A stretch of DNA of 64,000 bases from Chondrosia reniformis. Its lineage: Eukaryota > Porifera > Demospongiae > Chondrillida > Chondrillidae. The number at the start of each line of letters is the position of its first letter. Positions within the stretch are counted from its first letter, which is position 1. The notes under the pieces are model-generated. The model saw only the letters and a list, made by a program, of their open reading frames with translations, had not been told where the DNA came from and did no database searches. Below are positions 23,901-37,300 of the stretch, piece by piece. The translations under genes were made by a program, and so were the position numbers. The stretch is from NCBI GenBank assembly GCA_947172415.1, contig OX359199.1:1328001-1392000 (forward strand), read 5' to 3'.

Positions 23901-26900
23901 GAATGTCCAAAGGCAGAGTACATCTTCTTAGAGTACATATATATACAGTGTACTGAGGGCAGCTATTTTATATTAGCTACTGTATGTACCACCAAACCAC
24001 AGTCAAAGCCATAGGTTATATAAACCTATGTACCTGGGATTGGAATCATTACTAAGGTTACAGGTATACATTTGTGTAAAAATAATACATGCATTGTGTA
24101 TAAATTGTGTTGTAACTTCATTTTCTTTTTGTAAGGTTGTACTCTTAAGGGATCATAAATGAAGGACGTTTGGAAGGACAATATTATATAACCAATGATC
24201 AAGCCTTGTTAACTAGGGAATTAGCAAAATGAGTAATCATGCTGTAAGCTGCATTACGTATGTACACACATAGCTGCTAACCTCAATTATCAGAGCTGAT
24301 GGGAGCCTAGTTCCTCCTCTTGGTGCTATATAAATATGAAACATGAAGAACTTGCAAAGATACAACCACAATGACAGACTACAATAAGCCTGTATACCAG
24401 ATAGCTACTACCATGTACGTACGTATGTTTATCACTTAAGAGCCGTACCCTGTACATGTACGTATATTAGCAATGGTAATATTGTGATTAAACTTATACA
24501 CATTTACTTAGTGCAAACTTACTATATGCTACTTTTCTCGTGGGCTGTACTAAGTTCTTGGCTTTGCAAAATGCAGTATAACCAGCCTAAACAGTACATG
24601 TGTGAATAAGTACACTTATACAGTATGCATTATTCAACTGGTGCAGTGACACTGTAGGAGGTATATAATGGGAGTTGTAAATAAAAGTATAAAAGAGGGT
24701 GCCAGTACCTGTATGTACCGTAATTCGGGAAATTATCGTGTTGAAATATTTTCATGGCCTAAACCTGCATTTCTTGATTCCCACAAACAAATAAACAAGC
24801 AAAAAGTTTGTGCAAGAAATTTTTGTGGTTTACGCCAACCATGAAAAAATATTTTAAAATTTCCTGAATTACGTATGACTTAAAATTGAGACACATACAG
24901 TATAGAGAGTATTGTATTATAATCAAGATGGAGTCACTATAAACTGGGTAATGGGAGGGAGTATCTCTTGGGTCACTTGTACTTACCGGAACTTTACATT
25001 TAAAAGGTTCATTTCCAAAATTAAACTTCATTTCAGCATTCTAATTAATTAAATTAGAAAAAGAACACTTAACAATATTACATGTGTTAAAAAACAAAAT
25101 AAAATGGCTAAAACAATAATTAGCTAATTTCCTTAGCAAATGGTACATGTGGATAGCAGGAAAAAGCCTTTGAAAGTTAACAGGAAAAAAAAAACATTTC
25201 AAAGTTAAGTTTGGCAATTAGAAGAAATCCTTATCACATCAGGTTGAGCCCAATGTACTGACCTTAAGAGTAACAGCTGCAAAGAATGGTTCACCTGCCA
25301 AATTGTCTGAAATATAAAAGGCATCTCCAAGAAAGATACCTAAAATAAATAACAGAGTATACAAGATACTATATACAACGCATGGACAATTTGCATTATG
25401 TTTGAATCATAAATTAACTCACCATTCTTGGTAAAAGATATGATATTCTCATTCAAATCAATGAGACATCTGATGACATCATTCTTGCCAAATGCCTATA
25501 AGGGAATATACCATGCACCAACCAGGGTCACTGATGAAGGGTGGTATTCCCAGAAACAGCTGCCTAGCCCAGTGGAGCAGAAGAATAAAGAGAAGACTCC
25601 TACAGTTGTTCCATGACAAAGAGATGGACCTCAGAACAGCTTCCAACTCACCTCTCCATAGTCATCAAACTGGCTCTGGTTTGACTTCTTTCCAGTACCT
25701 CCAAAGCCAAATCCAAACCTGTCCTTACCTGAGAAGAGATGCACAAGACAAGTCTTTGACAGACAACAGACACGCCCAAAAGCAGTTTAGTGTTCATTCC
25801 CAGCTGACCTAGTTCTAGAGTGGCAGCAGGCGTGGCCCACCCAACTCTACACAGTCCCTCATCAGTCACCTCCGCCTCGTAGTAGTACTGTCCTCTGGTG
25901 ACACCGAGAGTGGATCTACAGCCATGCCACGACTTGTGATCTCGAGACTGACACAGTACACCATCGGGACTTATAGCTACAGCAGAGAGACACACTTTAC
26001 AGGTCATATATACAATCAAGATCAGACATTGGTCACTTGGTTGGTCAGGTATAATATCTCCCAGTGATTAGTTATTCCTATCACATCATAGCCCCTTCGC
26101 AGCTGGCTTATAAACCTTTAGATAAACTGGCCTATTTACAAAGGAGAGTCTACATATATATACAGATCAGAGGGTGCAATTAACTCCTTTTTCAATCCAT
26201 ACATTGTTACACATTCTTTAGTTCGTTTCTTGTACAGCTCAGAAGCATGTGAGTCAAGTGGTTACATGATAAATACACACTTACCTAAAGCATCATTCCT
26301 GTCGTACACATTCATTACAAGCTTTTCAGGTTCATCTACAAATGACAGTTTTAGTTAGTGTAGATCATGTAGTACCAGTTTATATGTCATGTGAGTCAAC
26401 TGACCTGATTTTCCAGTTCTTTTTCCCATTTTCCCTTCTTTTCTGTCTCTTATAGTTTCGTACACAACTTGTATCACTGGAAGACTAAAGGCCTATATCA
26501 CACAACACAGACATCAGATGCAACTAACTGCAGTACCACACACATATAGACTACATGAATAAGAATAGCATGTACACATGTCTGCTGCATAGCAACTGTC
26601 AGCAAATTATTCAGTTACTTGTAGACAATAAAGCCACAGCAGAGATACACGTTTTATAAGTCACATTACATATTCCCAGGGTCATTGATGAAGGGTGGAA
26701 TTCCCTGAAACAGCTGTCTGGCCCAGTGGAGAAGAGAAGAAGGAGAAAACTCTTGTATCCTCGTCCAAAGCTCTCACTAGGTTTACTTCCCTATATGCCA
26801 TATATTGTAAAGTAGATGTAGCGTGTTGAGAAATGGTGTGTTAGATTATTCATTGATATTAGCCAACGGTTGATATGCACACAAGTACACACAACTCACT

Positions 26901-27284
26901 CCAGTCTTGCCACTTCCCGTCTCTGCAGCCTATAAGGATTTAAGGAGAAGGAGACAGGCTTAGCTAATACCACTTTGATTAACTGCTGTTTGAAGTAGAG
27001 AGACCTATAGATCGAATTACCATCAACACATCACCTCCTCCAAGTATTAAGGGGACAGCCTCCGCTTGTACGTCAGTGGGGAGACTGTAAAGGAAAGAGA
27101 CAGACGAATGAAATAGGTTCAACTGCTGTCACACAAGCTACAGAACTTACAGCCAATCAATTTCTTCAATAGCCTGAACTATTTCAGGTAACACTCCAAG
27201 CTCTAATATACAAAATGGAACAAATTGTGACTATTTATAAGTTAGCTAACACTCGTTTCATAACTAACCTGAAAATGCAGTCAT
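17950..27284 (-). CDS. DDX1: ATP-dependent RNA helicase DDX1, 727 aa, 29 exons
   Basis: The start at 27284 gives MTAFS joined to [20 protein letters not shown]. Hand-built exons close in frame at 728 codons; human DDX1 is 740 aa. Motifs in order: AAETGSGKT (motif I, about residue 45, exon near 26910); a SPRY insert ([20 protein letters not shown] at 25810-25979, [12 protein letters not shown] at 25653-25729, then exons at 25420, 25270 and 24990); PSRELAQQ (Ia, 23750); TPGR (Ib, 22860); DEA split by an intron from D (motif II, about residue 362); SAT (III, 21890); IIFCRT (IV); a TDVAARGID block (V, 20160-20325); HRIGRVGRA (VI, 19610). It ends MQTGQWFN-stop. The SPRY domain between motifs I and Ia is diagnostic of DDX1, which acts in RNA unwinding, the tRNA-ligase complex and transport granules. 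No defect is seen, so this is probably the working copy. It diverges from the CARD gene at 28348. Confidence 0.95.
19001..19056 (-). repeat. tRNA-like SINE head in DDX1 intron
   Basis: On the minus strand it reads GGCAATTGTAGCTCAGTAAC, then AGAGCACTGGTGGTCATAAC, an A-box region like that at 9022-9089. The B-box half is not intact. The duplicate lies at 41171-41225. Confidence 0.5.
20500..20643. repeat. About 37-bp minisatellite in DDX1 intron
   Basis: Four units contain TTTCACTGTTACTGTTGCTA followed by TAGTTACAAACACAG. The distal copy has about five units at 42690-42876. Confidence 0.85.
20857..20965. repeat. Triplicated splice-donor segment in DDX1
   Basis: A unit of about 43 bases containing GAACGTACCTCTAGACCTGTTG occurs three times (the first partial). 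On the minus strand each full unit carries TCTAGAG|GTACGT, the donor of the exon at 20947-21058. The frame-consistent donor is the outermost one at 20947/20946. Confidence 0.75.
21377..21517 (-). mobile_element. Hammerhead-type repeat copy 3, starting at the cleavage site
   Basis: Read on the minus strand, this copy begins with TGGCCCAGTGG at 21517. In full-length family members that is the base directly after the predicted hammerhead cleavage (GUC|UGGCCC). The CUGAUGA...GAAA part is absent. The purine-rich body and the tail near CCTATAGGCTTTTT and GAATAGGCATAGCATG follow. The duplicate copy is at 43270-43430. Confidence 0.75.
22069..22128. repeat. 31-bp minisatellite, two units (proximal DDX1)
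   Basis: Two units contain TTCTATATTTGGAGGTCAGA and GAGTGTGCATG. The same intron position in the distal copy has about 21 units. Confidence 0.9.
25522..25600 (+). mobile_element. Hammerhead-type repeat copy 4, truncated
   Basis: CCAGGGTCACTGATGAAGGG, TATTCCCAGAAACAGCTGCC, then GAGAAGACTCCT is followed by an abrupt join to ACAGTTGTTCC. The cleavage triplet is changed (GCC). It lies in the DDX1 intron between the two SPRY exons. The distal-copy counterpart at 47280 is longer. Confidence 0.7.
26676..26861 (+). mobile_element. Hammerhead-type repeat copy 5
   Basis: CCAGGGTCATTGATGAAGGG, then CCCTGAAACAGCTGTCTGGCCC. Stem I GGGTCA/TGGCCC pairs over six bases (one U-G), but the core reads UUGAUGA, a change at C3. 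The body and tail follow to about 26861. It lies in a DDX1 intron; the duplicate is at 48536. Confidence 0.7.
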
Positions 27285-28347
27285 TTCGCGCACTAAACAG
27301 AGAGCACAACGTTTTATCACACAGATTAACGATAGATAGCGAGTAGTACCCTACTCTAGAACATACTTTTTGAGGGTCACGCCTCTTAGACATATCTAAG
27401 ACTTCGCTTTTGGATGGCCTTCGAGTTCTTCCGTGAGTGTCTGTCACTGATGATCTCATCAGGTAGGTCTGCGCAGGTTTCTACCCTTACCTACATAGAA
27501 CAGTTGAATAATATTCCTCTTAAAGTGCTAAAGTGTCACATAGTCTACATTTTCTATACTACATAATAAGTATATGTCATGTAAGACCTTTATTAAATAG
27601 AAATCCTATAGTTGTATCTATATTTATTGGGGCGAGCCTTAGCGAGCCCCACCTAGTGCGTAGTATGGCTGGAAGCGCTATGTGTGTTAGGGTACGTTCG
27701 CCGTACGTTCACCCGGTAAATTTTTGCTGTGGTTGCCCGCTACAATTTTATGGCTCGGCGAACATGTCTGCCGCCCGCGATCGAGGTTTGGCATTTTCCC
27801 TAGGCCTGCAGTGATGATCACTACATCCAACAACACGAAAGCAGCATGCAGTCCAACCCTGCCCACCACCGATGACATACGCTGCGAAATCAGGACGACA
27901 AGCGACTACTACAGCTATACGGTTAACGTTATGCGCTGCAGTTTCATGCCACACTTCAAAGGACCGGCTGAAGCACAGTAATAGGGTGTACATTGCTCTT
28001 GCACGTAGGGATAGCGGGCATTGGGTGTCGCGCTTGGTTAGAGACGCACTTCAAAGGGGCTGACTGCAGCACAGCAATAGGGTGTAAATTACAGGACGCA
28101 CTTCAAAGGGGCTTATATATATGGCTCGACGAACATGTCTGCCTCCCGCGATCGAGGTTTGGCATTTTCCCTGCAGTGATGATCACTACATCCAACACGA
28201 AAGCAGCAGTCCAACCCTGCCCACCACCACCACAGCATTGGCATGTGCAGCGCTTAGCAAGGCTCGCCCCATAATGCTGTGCATTTGTCTAGTGTAGTGA
28301 TATTCTCCTTGACCTCCACGTACAGGTGTGTATTGTTGACTATTGCA
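27285..28347. promoter_or_regulatory. Divergent promoter interval DDX1 / CARD-ZU5 gene, proximal copy
   Basis: The two start codons (27284 minus, 28348 plus) face away from each other with about 1.06 kb between them, of which about 640 bases are the inserted element at 27629-28270. In the distal copy the same interval is 451 bases. A shared promoter is inferred from layout only; no TATA box or defined site was identified. Confidence 0.5.
27629..28270. mobile_element. GC-rich terminal-inverted-repeat element (non-autonomous)
   Basis: It starts GGGGCGAGCCTTAGCGAGCC and ends with the complement of GGGGCGAGCCTTGCTAAGCG. The distal duplicate lacks it, with TATATAATGATATAATCTCC at the equivalent place, so it is a true insertion. 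Inside, a block with GCGATCGAGGTTTGGCATTT and CTGCAGTGATGATCACTACA occurs twice (about 27765-27830 and 28140-28195), as does CACTTCAAAGGGGCT. Base composition is far more GC-rich than its surroundings. No transposase is seen, and the class is uncertain. Confidence 0.8.
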
Positions 28348-31300
28348 ATGGCATCAGAAAAACTTGACACTCGTTGTCCTTGTGTGACAGAGAAGGACTG
28401 GAGGTGTAGTCCTCAGTGCAAATACAGTAAGTGAATATGGTCTCAGTACATTTCAGTTTGTTAAGGAACATTTTTGGTCTCCTAACCTTTAATCCATCAG
28501 TCATTACCCAACAAGAACAGCTTTAGTGTATGTTGTTATTATACTGGTTGGGTCAAAGTTAATTTTTTTTCTATGAGTATTGGAATTATGTGGAGATATG
28601 TTGCTGCTTAGAACACATTGACTGACTCCATCTTGTGTATCATGTGTGTTATGAAATCATTTCATATAGTCTCCTATGGATGTGCTTAATTTATTAAATA
28701 AATTAATTGTCAATTGTTCAGTTTTGCCGTTCTTCCATCGGATTTCATCTCAAATGATACATAAATAATACTTCAATTCAATTCAATTCTTAAATTTATT
28801 CCAAATAACATGATATTTAGTCATATCATCATGTTCAAAAGGGACAGTTGTCAATATCACCCAGCACTACTCTTAATGTGGCTCTTAATACAATATTTCT
28901 ATCTGCATTACAAGCCAACTGCTGAAGCACTATATAGGAAATATACGTAACATTGTGTTTAGATTGAACTTTGTGTAATAAAGAGTTACAAACCTACTTA
29001 CTATGGAACCAGCCTGATTAACTACATCTATTAATTTAAGCTAGAAAGCAGGAAACCATTCCACACTCTGAAGATGAGATAATGTACCACTGAATTTGGT
29101 GGTTAAATGACATTCTGAGTCAATGTACTTAGTATAATCTACAGTTAGTATGGATTTCCCATTGTTTTACAGTTTTGCATCACTTTCATATCAAAGAAAA
29201 GATTCTCAGTGAAGATGAGTGTAAAGATATAGGGTCAGCTGGTCAGAATTGGGAATGGAAACTTGTGTCCCATCTATCTGCCAAGTCACTTGGATACACC
29301 CAAGAAGTGGTCAAATTCCTTGAGGAAGCAAAGTTTGGCGGTTATTACTTGCGGCCATTGAAGAGTAAGCTAATCTAGATAGTGTCAGATAGTAGGATAC
29401 AAGGTTCCAGCAAGTGTACATGTATTTGTAGTTATACCAAATGTGATTGGCTCTATATCTTGCTTTAATGAGTAAAACCTGAGATATTTTATGCTATTTT
29501 ACTTGGATTGAAATCGTCATGTGTAATGCACGGGTACAAAATAAAGCCTGATATCACTTTTCCCAATAATCTGTGTTTGTTGCCCTTTTGGGATAATCAC
29601 TATGCAAGCTCTTGAAACATGCATCATTTACTCAACTGAAACACTTCTTAATCTGTTACATCTGAAATGAGAACTAGTATATAGTTGAGAGAATCCATGT
29701 CTTTAATAGAAATAAGTGGTTCTTAATGCAATAACATTATTATCTGCATTACAAGGCAACTGCTGAAGTGCTAGGAAATGTGACATTGTGGTACTTAGAT
29801 TGAACCTACTGACTATGGAACCAGAATCTAAACTAGAAAGCAGGAAACTGCTCCACACTCTGAAGATGAGATAATATTCTGCCAATTTACAGTTAAATGT
29901 CAATGTATGTATAATCTACAGTCGATAAGGATTTCCCATTGTTTTACAGTTTTGCATCACTTTCATATCAAAGAAAAGATTCTAAGTGAAGATGAGTGTA
30001 AAGATATAGAATCAGCTGGTTGGGATTGGGAATGGAAACTTGTGTCCCATCTATCTGCCAAGTCATTTGGATACACCCAAGAAGTGGTCAAATTCCTTAA
30101 GGAAGCAAACTTTGACAGTTATCACTTGCGGCCATTGAAGAGTAAGCTAATCTAGATAGTGTCAGATAGTAGGATACAAGGTTCCTGCAAGTGTACATGT
30201 GTATTTGTAGTTATCCTAAATGTAATTGGCTTTATATCTATTGGTTTAATGAGTATTATATGCTATTTTACTTGGATTGAAATCATCATGTGTAATGCAC
30301 GCATATACAAAATAGAGCATGATACCACTTTGCATACATATATACATTATATACAAAGAGTATTATATCACTTTTCCCATACGTGTTTGTTACCCTTTTG
30401 CATGGGATAGTCATCGTCTCGTCTCTATGGAGCACTACGTTTGATTAGTTGTTTTTGTATAATATTTTAAGAATGTTTTCTAATGAAATGAGATAACACT
30501 ATAGTTAAACTAATGTCTCTCCACTACTGTATGTGTCAGTGTGTTTCATATTATTTTGTAAAGTCACTTAAGTTTGAGTATAAAGGTATGTGCACCTGTT
30601 AATGAGTTATTCAAGGTTACCTTGACTCTGTCTTCTTTTCATCTGTGTCAGTAAAATGTTTGCTCTTTCAACAGTTTTGCATAATTTTCGTCATGAAGAC
30701 AAAGTCCTAAGTGAAGAGGAGTGTAAAGATATAGCTTTAGCAGGAAAAGATTGGAAAAGTAAGCTTGTATCTCATTTGTCTCTCAAGCCAATTGAAAATT
30801 TCCAAGAAACAGTCCAGTTCCTTGAGAAGGAGAGTTTTGGCCGTGATTATTTGCAGTGTTTAAAGAGTAAGTTACTCTGAGTATACATATTCTTATGTAA
30901 TTGTGATCTTACTGTTGTGAAACAGTTCCAAGTTTAAATGTTTGTAGAATGTTATGGATTTTATTACATTAATGTGATTTGTTGAATATGGCATGGGACC
31001 CCAAATGAGCAAGCTCTTGTAGAAGATTAAATGTTTCTAATGTAAGAAATTAAAGAATGTAGTGAAACATCAAATTCTTTTATACATGTATTGAGAAAAC
31101 ACCCAATTATGGACAAATCTAGCTATGAGGTGGCAGAATGGTATAGCAAGCATATTATCTTCAGCTAATCTAGATAGTGTCGATAGTAGGATACAAGGTG
31201 CATGCCTCAACGACTTGCATAATATTAAAGGATGTTTTCTAATGAAATGTGATAATACTATAGTTAAACTAATGTCTCTCCACTAATGTATGTGTCAGTC

Positions 31301-34300
31301 TGTTTCATGTTATTTTGTAAAGTCACTTTAGTTTGAGTATAAAGGTATGTGCACCTGTTAATGATTTATTCAAGGTTACATTGACTCTGTCTTCTTTTCA
31401 TCTGTGTCAGTAAAATGTTTGCTCTTTCAACAGTTTTGCATCATCTTCGTCATGAAGACAAAGTCCTGAGTGAAGAGAAGTGTAAAGATATAGCTTTAGC
31501 AAGAGTAGATTGGAAAAGGAAGCTTGTATCTCATCTGTCTCTCAAACCAATTGAAAATATCCAAGAAACAGTCCAGTTCCTTGAGAAGGAGAGGTTTGAC
31601 AGTGATTACTTGCAGTGTTTGAAGAGTAAGTTACTCTGAGTATGCATATTCTTATGTAATTGTGATGTTACTGTTGTGAAACAGTTCCAAGTTTAAATGT
31701 CAATCCTTTCAGTATATTGATTCAGCACGCGTATATACAGCTTGAGTGGAGTTCTGTTCAATTTTAAAATGTATCACTAGTACTAACTGCAACTGTTCTC
31801 TTTATCAGTGCTGCTGTATTGTCAACACAAGGCAAAGGTCTTGGATGAGGATGAGTGCAAATATGTAGTCTCAGATATTTGGAAATGGGAACTGAGGCTA
31901 GTCTCATGTCTGTGGGTTAAGCCGTTTGAAAATATCAAAGAAGTGATTCAGTATCTTGAAAAGGAGCACTTTGACAGGAAGGCCTTTCAATCATTACAAG
32001 GTGAGTCAGTCTGTTAGCTGGAGTAACCTGTGTGTAACACTGTCAACCTTACATGTTCAGTTCAGCTGCCACACTTGAGCTAAATTGTATATACTTTACC
32101 TGTGTCTATTATTAACCTTTTGTAATGTCAAAATGTGAATGTAAGCATTCAACTATTGATAAGTCAATATATAAAACCTCTTAAACTGAACTTCTAGTTA
32201 TGGATTCAGCAATGTAGTTTATTATTATGAATGTGATTTCAATCTAATTGATTATCAATTGATGCTCAATTAATATCACATTTCTATTGCGTACATATAT
32301 ACAACATTCATACAGTTCTGTCCAAAGTGTTGCTTCAAAGTAAAGATTTACAGCTGTCTGGAGCTCTAGTTGATCTGACTAGTAAAGGATACCTGAACAG
32401 ATTACAAATTCTACAGAAGCTACCGGCTCACCTATGTTGTAAGTATACAAGTGATGTATGATTACTGAATGTGTGAGGGTAATGGTTTCATATCTTCATA
32501 CAGTCTCTTTGGTGGTTGCAGAGATTGTTTGCTTTAATAATTTCGAATTTAAACAGTACCATGATATCCATGAAGAAGGTGTACTGTTGCAGAAATTGAA
32601 AGGTAAGGGAAAGTGTTATCCACTGAACCTCTAATGTTGAAGTAATCTTTATATCCTATTCCTGCATGGTCCTTCCATTAGTTGTACTTGAAGAAGTTGA
32701 GAAATATACAGAAAATACTACAGCAAGAGGACACTCTACTGACAGACTAAGAGACTATTTTTATAGCCCTATTTCAGATTCTGTCAAATGGGCATACCGT
32801 GATATATTTAATGAACCCTCTGAGTTAGGGGAGACGTTAGGAGGTTAGTACAAGAGAGTATCCACAAAGAATATGTCAATATTCTGTTAAGTATATTTCA
32901 GTGTGTGCATTTTCTTATGGTCAATGTGACCGTTTTTGGTATCATTTAATAAATTCCTGTAGTGTTAATGAATACCATAATCAAAAGTGTCATATTTGTT
33001 ACAAATTTTAAGTTATGATGGTTTAAACTAGTTAATTATATGGAGTTGTATGACTAAACTGTTGTTGTACAAGAAATCCAAACTAAGTTTAAGTTCAATT
33101 TCTCGTTTTTATGCTGTAATACGTACATTTGGTTAATATACGTACATACGTACGTATATCCCATTGTTCTTAGCCATGTGAAAAGGTATACACTTTTAGT
33201 TTTCCAACAGAAAATGTGTTCTTGGTATCATTAGAACTTCCGTGAATACCACAATCAAAAGTATCATATTCATTAATGAACCATTTGCTATTGCGTAGAC
33301 AAGAAATTGAGCATTAAAGTTTTAAATTTGTTCCATTTTCTTATGCAGCATACATTTGATTATATCCATTGTTTCCTATACGATAAAAAATGGCATTCTT
33401 CTGTTAAGTGAAATTGATAAAGTTGCAAGAATATGTTACTTCCTTTTTAGCATGGTTGGTCACTTATGATGAGCAAGCATTATAGATAAGTTATAATATC
33501 TGAATTCTGGATCCTGCTGTATCAGGTCACCATCAGGATCTAGGTCATCTGACTACATTAGATAGTTGATCATCTTTTTTAAGTTAAGTGTATATGACGA
33601 ATGGTGTTTAAGTGTATATGATGGAGTATGAATTTTCACAACTCAATTGAAGTATTAGTTCAAGCTAGCGACCATCCTAGAGAGGCGATATGGTTGTTGC
33701 AATCCCCACTGAATGTAGGATTATCTGTCATAGTCACATTCTCTAATAACCCTCTATGTTGTTATGATTTCATATGATTAAAATATCAAGAGCAGTTACA
33801 TTTAATTTATTTACATTATATGTGGATATAGGAAGATTAGAATGGGTTCAAAATTATGATTATATTTAGTGGAATCCCTTTGTTCCACAAACACTCTACA
33901 AAAGTATCAAGCATAATAGGATTGTATATACGCAAGTGCACCAATCACTGAGTAGTTATACTGGCTATATATAGGTAGTTATGGGTAGTGGAAATGTTAA
34001 CAAGACACTTCTACAGTCAAAGTGGTTACACTGTAGGAGTTTCCTTAAGGTGTACTTTTAATTTTATACTGTTTACTTGTGTACATTCTAGTATAATATT
34101 TTCTCTCTAGAAATCATAGAAATGTTTTGGAAAGATCAGTTGAAAGAAGAGAAATTTAAGAGAATATTGAAGGAGAAAGATTTTTCAGCTCTTCAACATG
34201 CTAAGCAATCTGCAGTAAGTAGAATATATCAACCTCGACCTGCAACTGCAACCTTCGAGCCACATGTCTTTAGTCAGACCTCCTTTTCAACTCCATATTT

Positions 34301-37300
34301 TAAGGCTAAGATAAATATATGTATAGTATAAAGTGTCAATTAAAACTACATTGTCATTTAGTAGTTACTAAATATTATGTATCAATTGCTTTTTTAGAGT
34401 TCTCTAGTGTCTGGTTCTGAGTCACTGGATCCAAAAGAACCTGGTGACCCCTCCCCTCATGAATTAGGTGTGTATATTGTTGTATGTATGTGTGCAATAC
34501 GTACATTAATTATTTACGTATCTCTATGTACGTACGTATATGGAGGACCCAAGCATCCTCTTATGTATGAATACTGCTTCTGGTACACTCTCTAATTGAC
34601 AGAGCATGAAGAGCAACTAGACCAGCTGTGTTGGATCCCATTTGGGATACAGTCTCTTCAAGTAGACCAAACTGGAGGAAGGTTTAGTTTGGAACCAGAA
34701 GGGGACAGACCAGTGGAGAGTGACGTCACTCATCTGGAGGTACCAGAGGGAGCTGTTGCTGAGAAGAGGAAGGTGCAGATCAGATATGGTATTATAATGG
34801 ATGGACCTCTGGTGGCACCAGATGGTTATAAACTGGCCAGCCCTGTGGTGTATATCTACTACAACAGTGAAGACATCAAGAGTCCCATCACCCTCCACCT
34901 TCCTCACTGGAGTGCAGACGCTGACAAAGTGAAGATGATGATGGCACCTCACTCTCCTGTGAATGACAAGTTCACATTTGGAGACTATAAAGGGGCAGAT
35001 AATGGCAGGGATTTCCTCCTCACAGGACACTGCACCCTCTTTACTGAAGCTTCAAGCTTAGATGATCCATCTGTTTATTATGCCTTTGCTTGGAAGTGTA
35101 AGTCAGTGATCAAGACAAGAATAACTGCTACTTATAAACATAATGTTTGGATCAAGGTTTGTCTTTTGATGTAATTTAATTAGGACTTTTCTGTTTCACT
35201 TAAATTATGCATGCACTTTTAGATATTGCAAGAATATTGGAAAGATTTTTACAATGTTGAACAGCACTGTAAGTTCAAATTTTTGGAAGATCAAGATTCA
35301 TTAAAATGTACGCTGAAGCCTGACTGTCATGGTACTTTCTCTGGATGCTCACAGGTTGGTAGTACACCGTGTTTTTAAGTATTATACTATATTGTATGTA
35401 CGTATTTTCTGAAAATTGGTGGATTTTAGGCAATTATTAATAATTTTGTACTATTGTGGTGTATAGTACATACTATATGACTATATTACAAACTTTAAGA
35501 AGTACTCCTTTGATTGATTTTAATCTGAAGATTAGAATAACTAAATGATTTTATTAAGTTTGCTGTGAGTAATAGAAGTATGTCTGCTCCAGTTAGAATA
35601 AATATCTCCAAATAGAGACAAACAGTTTGTCTGTGTAACATGGTCAACAATTTTAGTGAAGAAGAGTGACAAGAATCTATATTTTTCAAAGTTTACCCAC
35701 CTTATGCATGGAAAATTTTGTCAGACAAAATTTTCACAAATTTCGCAAATGATGTCACATTCACGAACATTTATTTTACAAACACTTTATGTATATATAA
35801 TTCTTGAAAATTTCATCATGAACATTTCCACGCATACAGTATCAGTGTACGTTCATCTCCTATATCAAATATCCGTTTATAGGAGTTTCATTCTATTACT
35901 AAACACACTAGGTTTAAACTAACATGTGTTTTCATTCACACAATTGTTTGGTACCATGGATTGTGTATATGTATACAGATTAAAAAGGAAGATATTGAAT
36001 ATGAGACTGGAAAAATACATGTTTTGGAAGATAATGTTAAACTAGAATCGTATCCTCTATTTCTCACTCTTGTACCAAATATTGGGTCTAAATCCAAAGA
36101 TCCACCTTATGAAAATGTGTCTCTACAAGGAATTGACACTAGCATCACCTTTCACTGTGATCTACATAAAGGTATATAGTTTTGTAATGTCAAATTGGTT
36201 CATCTTATAAAATAGTGTAAGTTATATTGAATTTGATGTAGGTTCATCCTTCAAGGAAGGATCAGCAGCCAAATTAGATCCAGAAGTTAAGGAACAGCAA
36301 GGTACATTTGAAGACCATAAAATGCATTTTAAGGCCTTACATATGTACCTCACTTTGACTAGTATCAATTAATCTGTAAACTATTGCTCCATACATATAT
36401 GCACCGGTAGGTAGGTAATTAAGTGTGATGATCTCAATGTCTAGATGTCGTGTTAGCTGATATGGCAGAAGTACATTTAAGGTGCTATGCACTATACATT
36501 ACAATACAGTGACTAATACTTAATACTTATGCTTGATTGCAGCTATCCTAGGAGTCCGAGCGTTTTGTAACTGCATTATAAGTACGTATATTATTTGGCT
36601 ATTAGTATGTCCATATGGGTGTACTTAGGCTAAATATTGATACATACACACATAGGGAATGTTCACATTTCCATGTAACAAGCACCATGCACAAGTCAGG
36701 GGAGGTCAATTCAGTTCATTAAGTTCCATCTCTAGTCTCTTAAAATATCACCACTAGTGAGTCAGTCAGGGTGCTTATCCTTGCCCATCCAAGTATCAGC
36801 TCTGATATCCTCCAGCCACTGTCAGGCAACTTGGCAAAAGCCAGGGCTCGCTGCAATTTGTCAGACCAAAGCATGAAAGGTCTGGCTCGTGGTCTCTTGC
36901 CCTTGACCATCTGGGAGAACATTTGTAATGCTTTGGTGGCTATGTGATGCTATAGAGACTCATTGTAACTGTGAGTACACTTAATAGTAGTAAATTTTAA
37001 GCTAATTATAATGCAGAAGGAACACTTAATCAGAACCTTTCAGCCATATTGGCCTTCAGCAGCTGATAGTCTCACCATAATCTCTGTTTGTTTGTTTGTG
37101 TGTTTGTTAGGGGGTTGGCATTTTATTTTTAGCCTTCACTCGCAGGTTCCACCATATACTTTTGTCCTTCGCTGTATTATAGATGAACACACCATTTTTT
37201 GCATATATACGGAAGTATGTGGTTGTCATGAGAATAGGATGTCACACATATAGTAGCTGAACAGGTACTAGCAGATCGATTATGTATAATAGTTTAACAC

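Larger units (their letters stand above)
17838..28426. repeat. Segmental duplication, proximal copy (DDX1 to first CARD-gene exon)
   Basis: Sequence from about 17838 to the first exon of the CARD-ZU5 gene is repeated in the same orientation at 40009-49663, introns included, with high identity. Differences are mainly indels: two large deletions and a 16-base deletion in the distal copy, a 640-bp insertion in the proximal copy, and different minisatellite lengths. The CARD-ZU5 gene itself is the right-hand part of the unit, so the unit is about 22.2 kb. Confidence 0.93.

Noticed and set aside
27533-28274. Several overlapping frames of 60-93 codons in the GC-rich insert
   Set aside because: The insert has terminal inverted repeats and is absent from the other duplicate. 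GC-rich sequence simply has fewer stops, and no domain is recognisable.
34617-35030. 137-codon minus-strand frame
   Set aside because: It is the antisense of the ZU5 exon, which has clear family motifs and in-frame splice sites.
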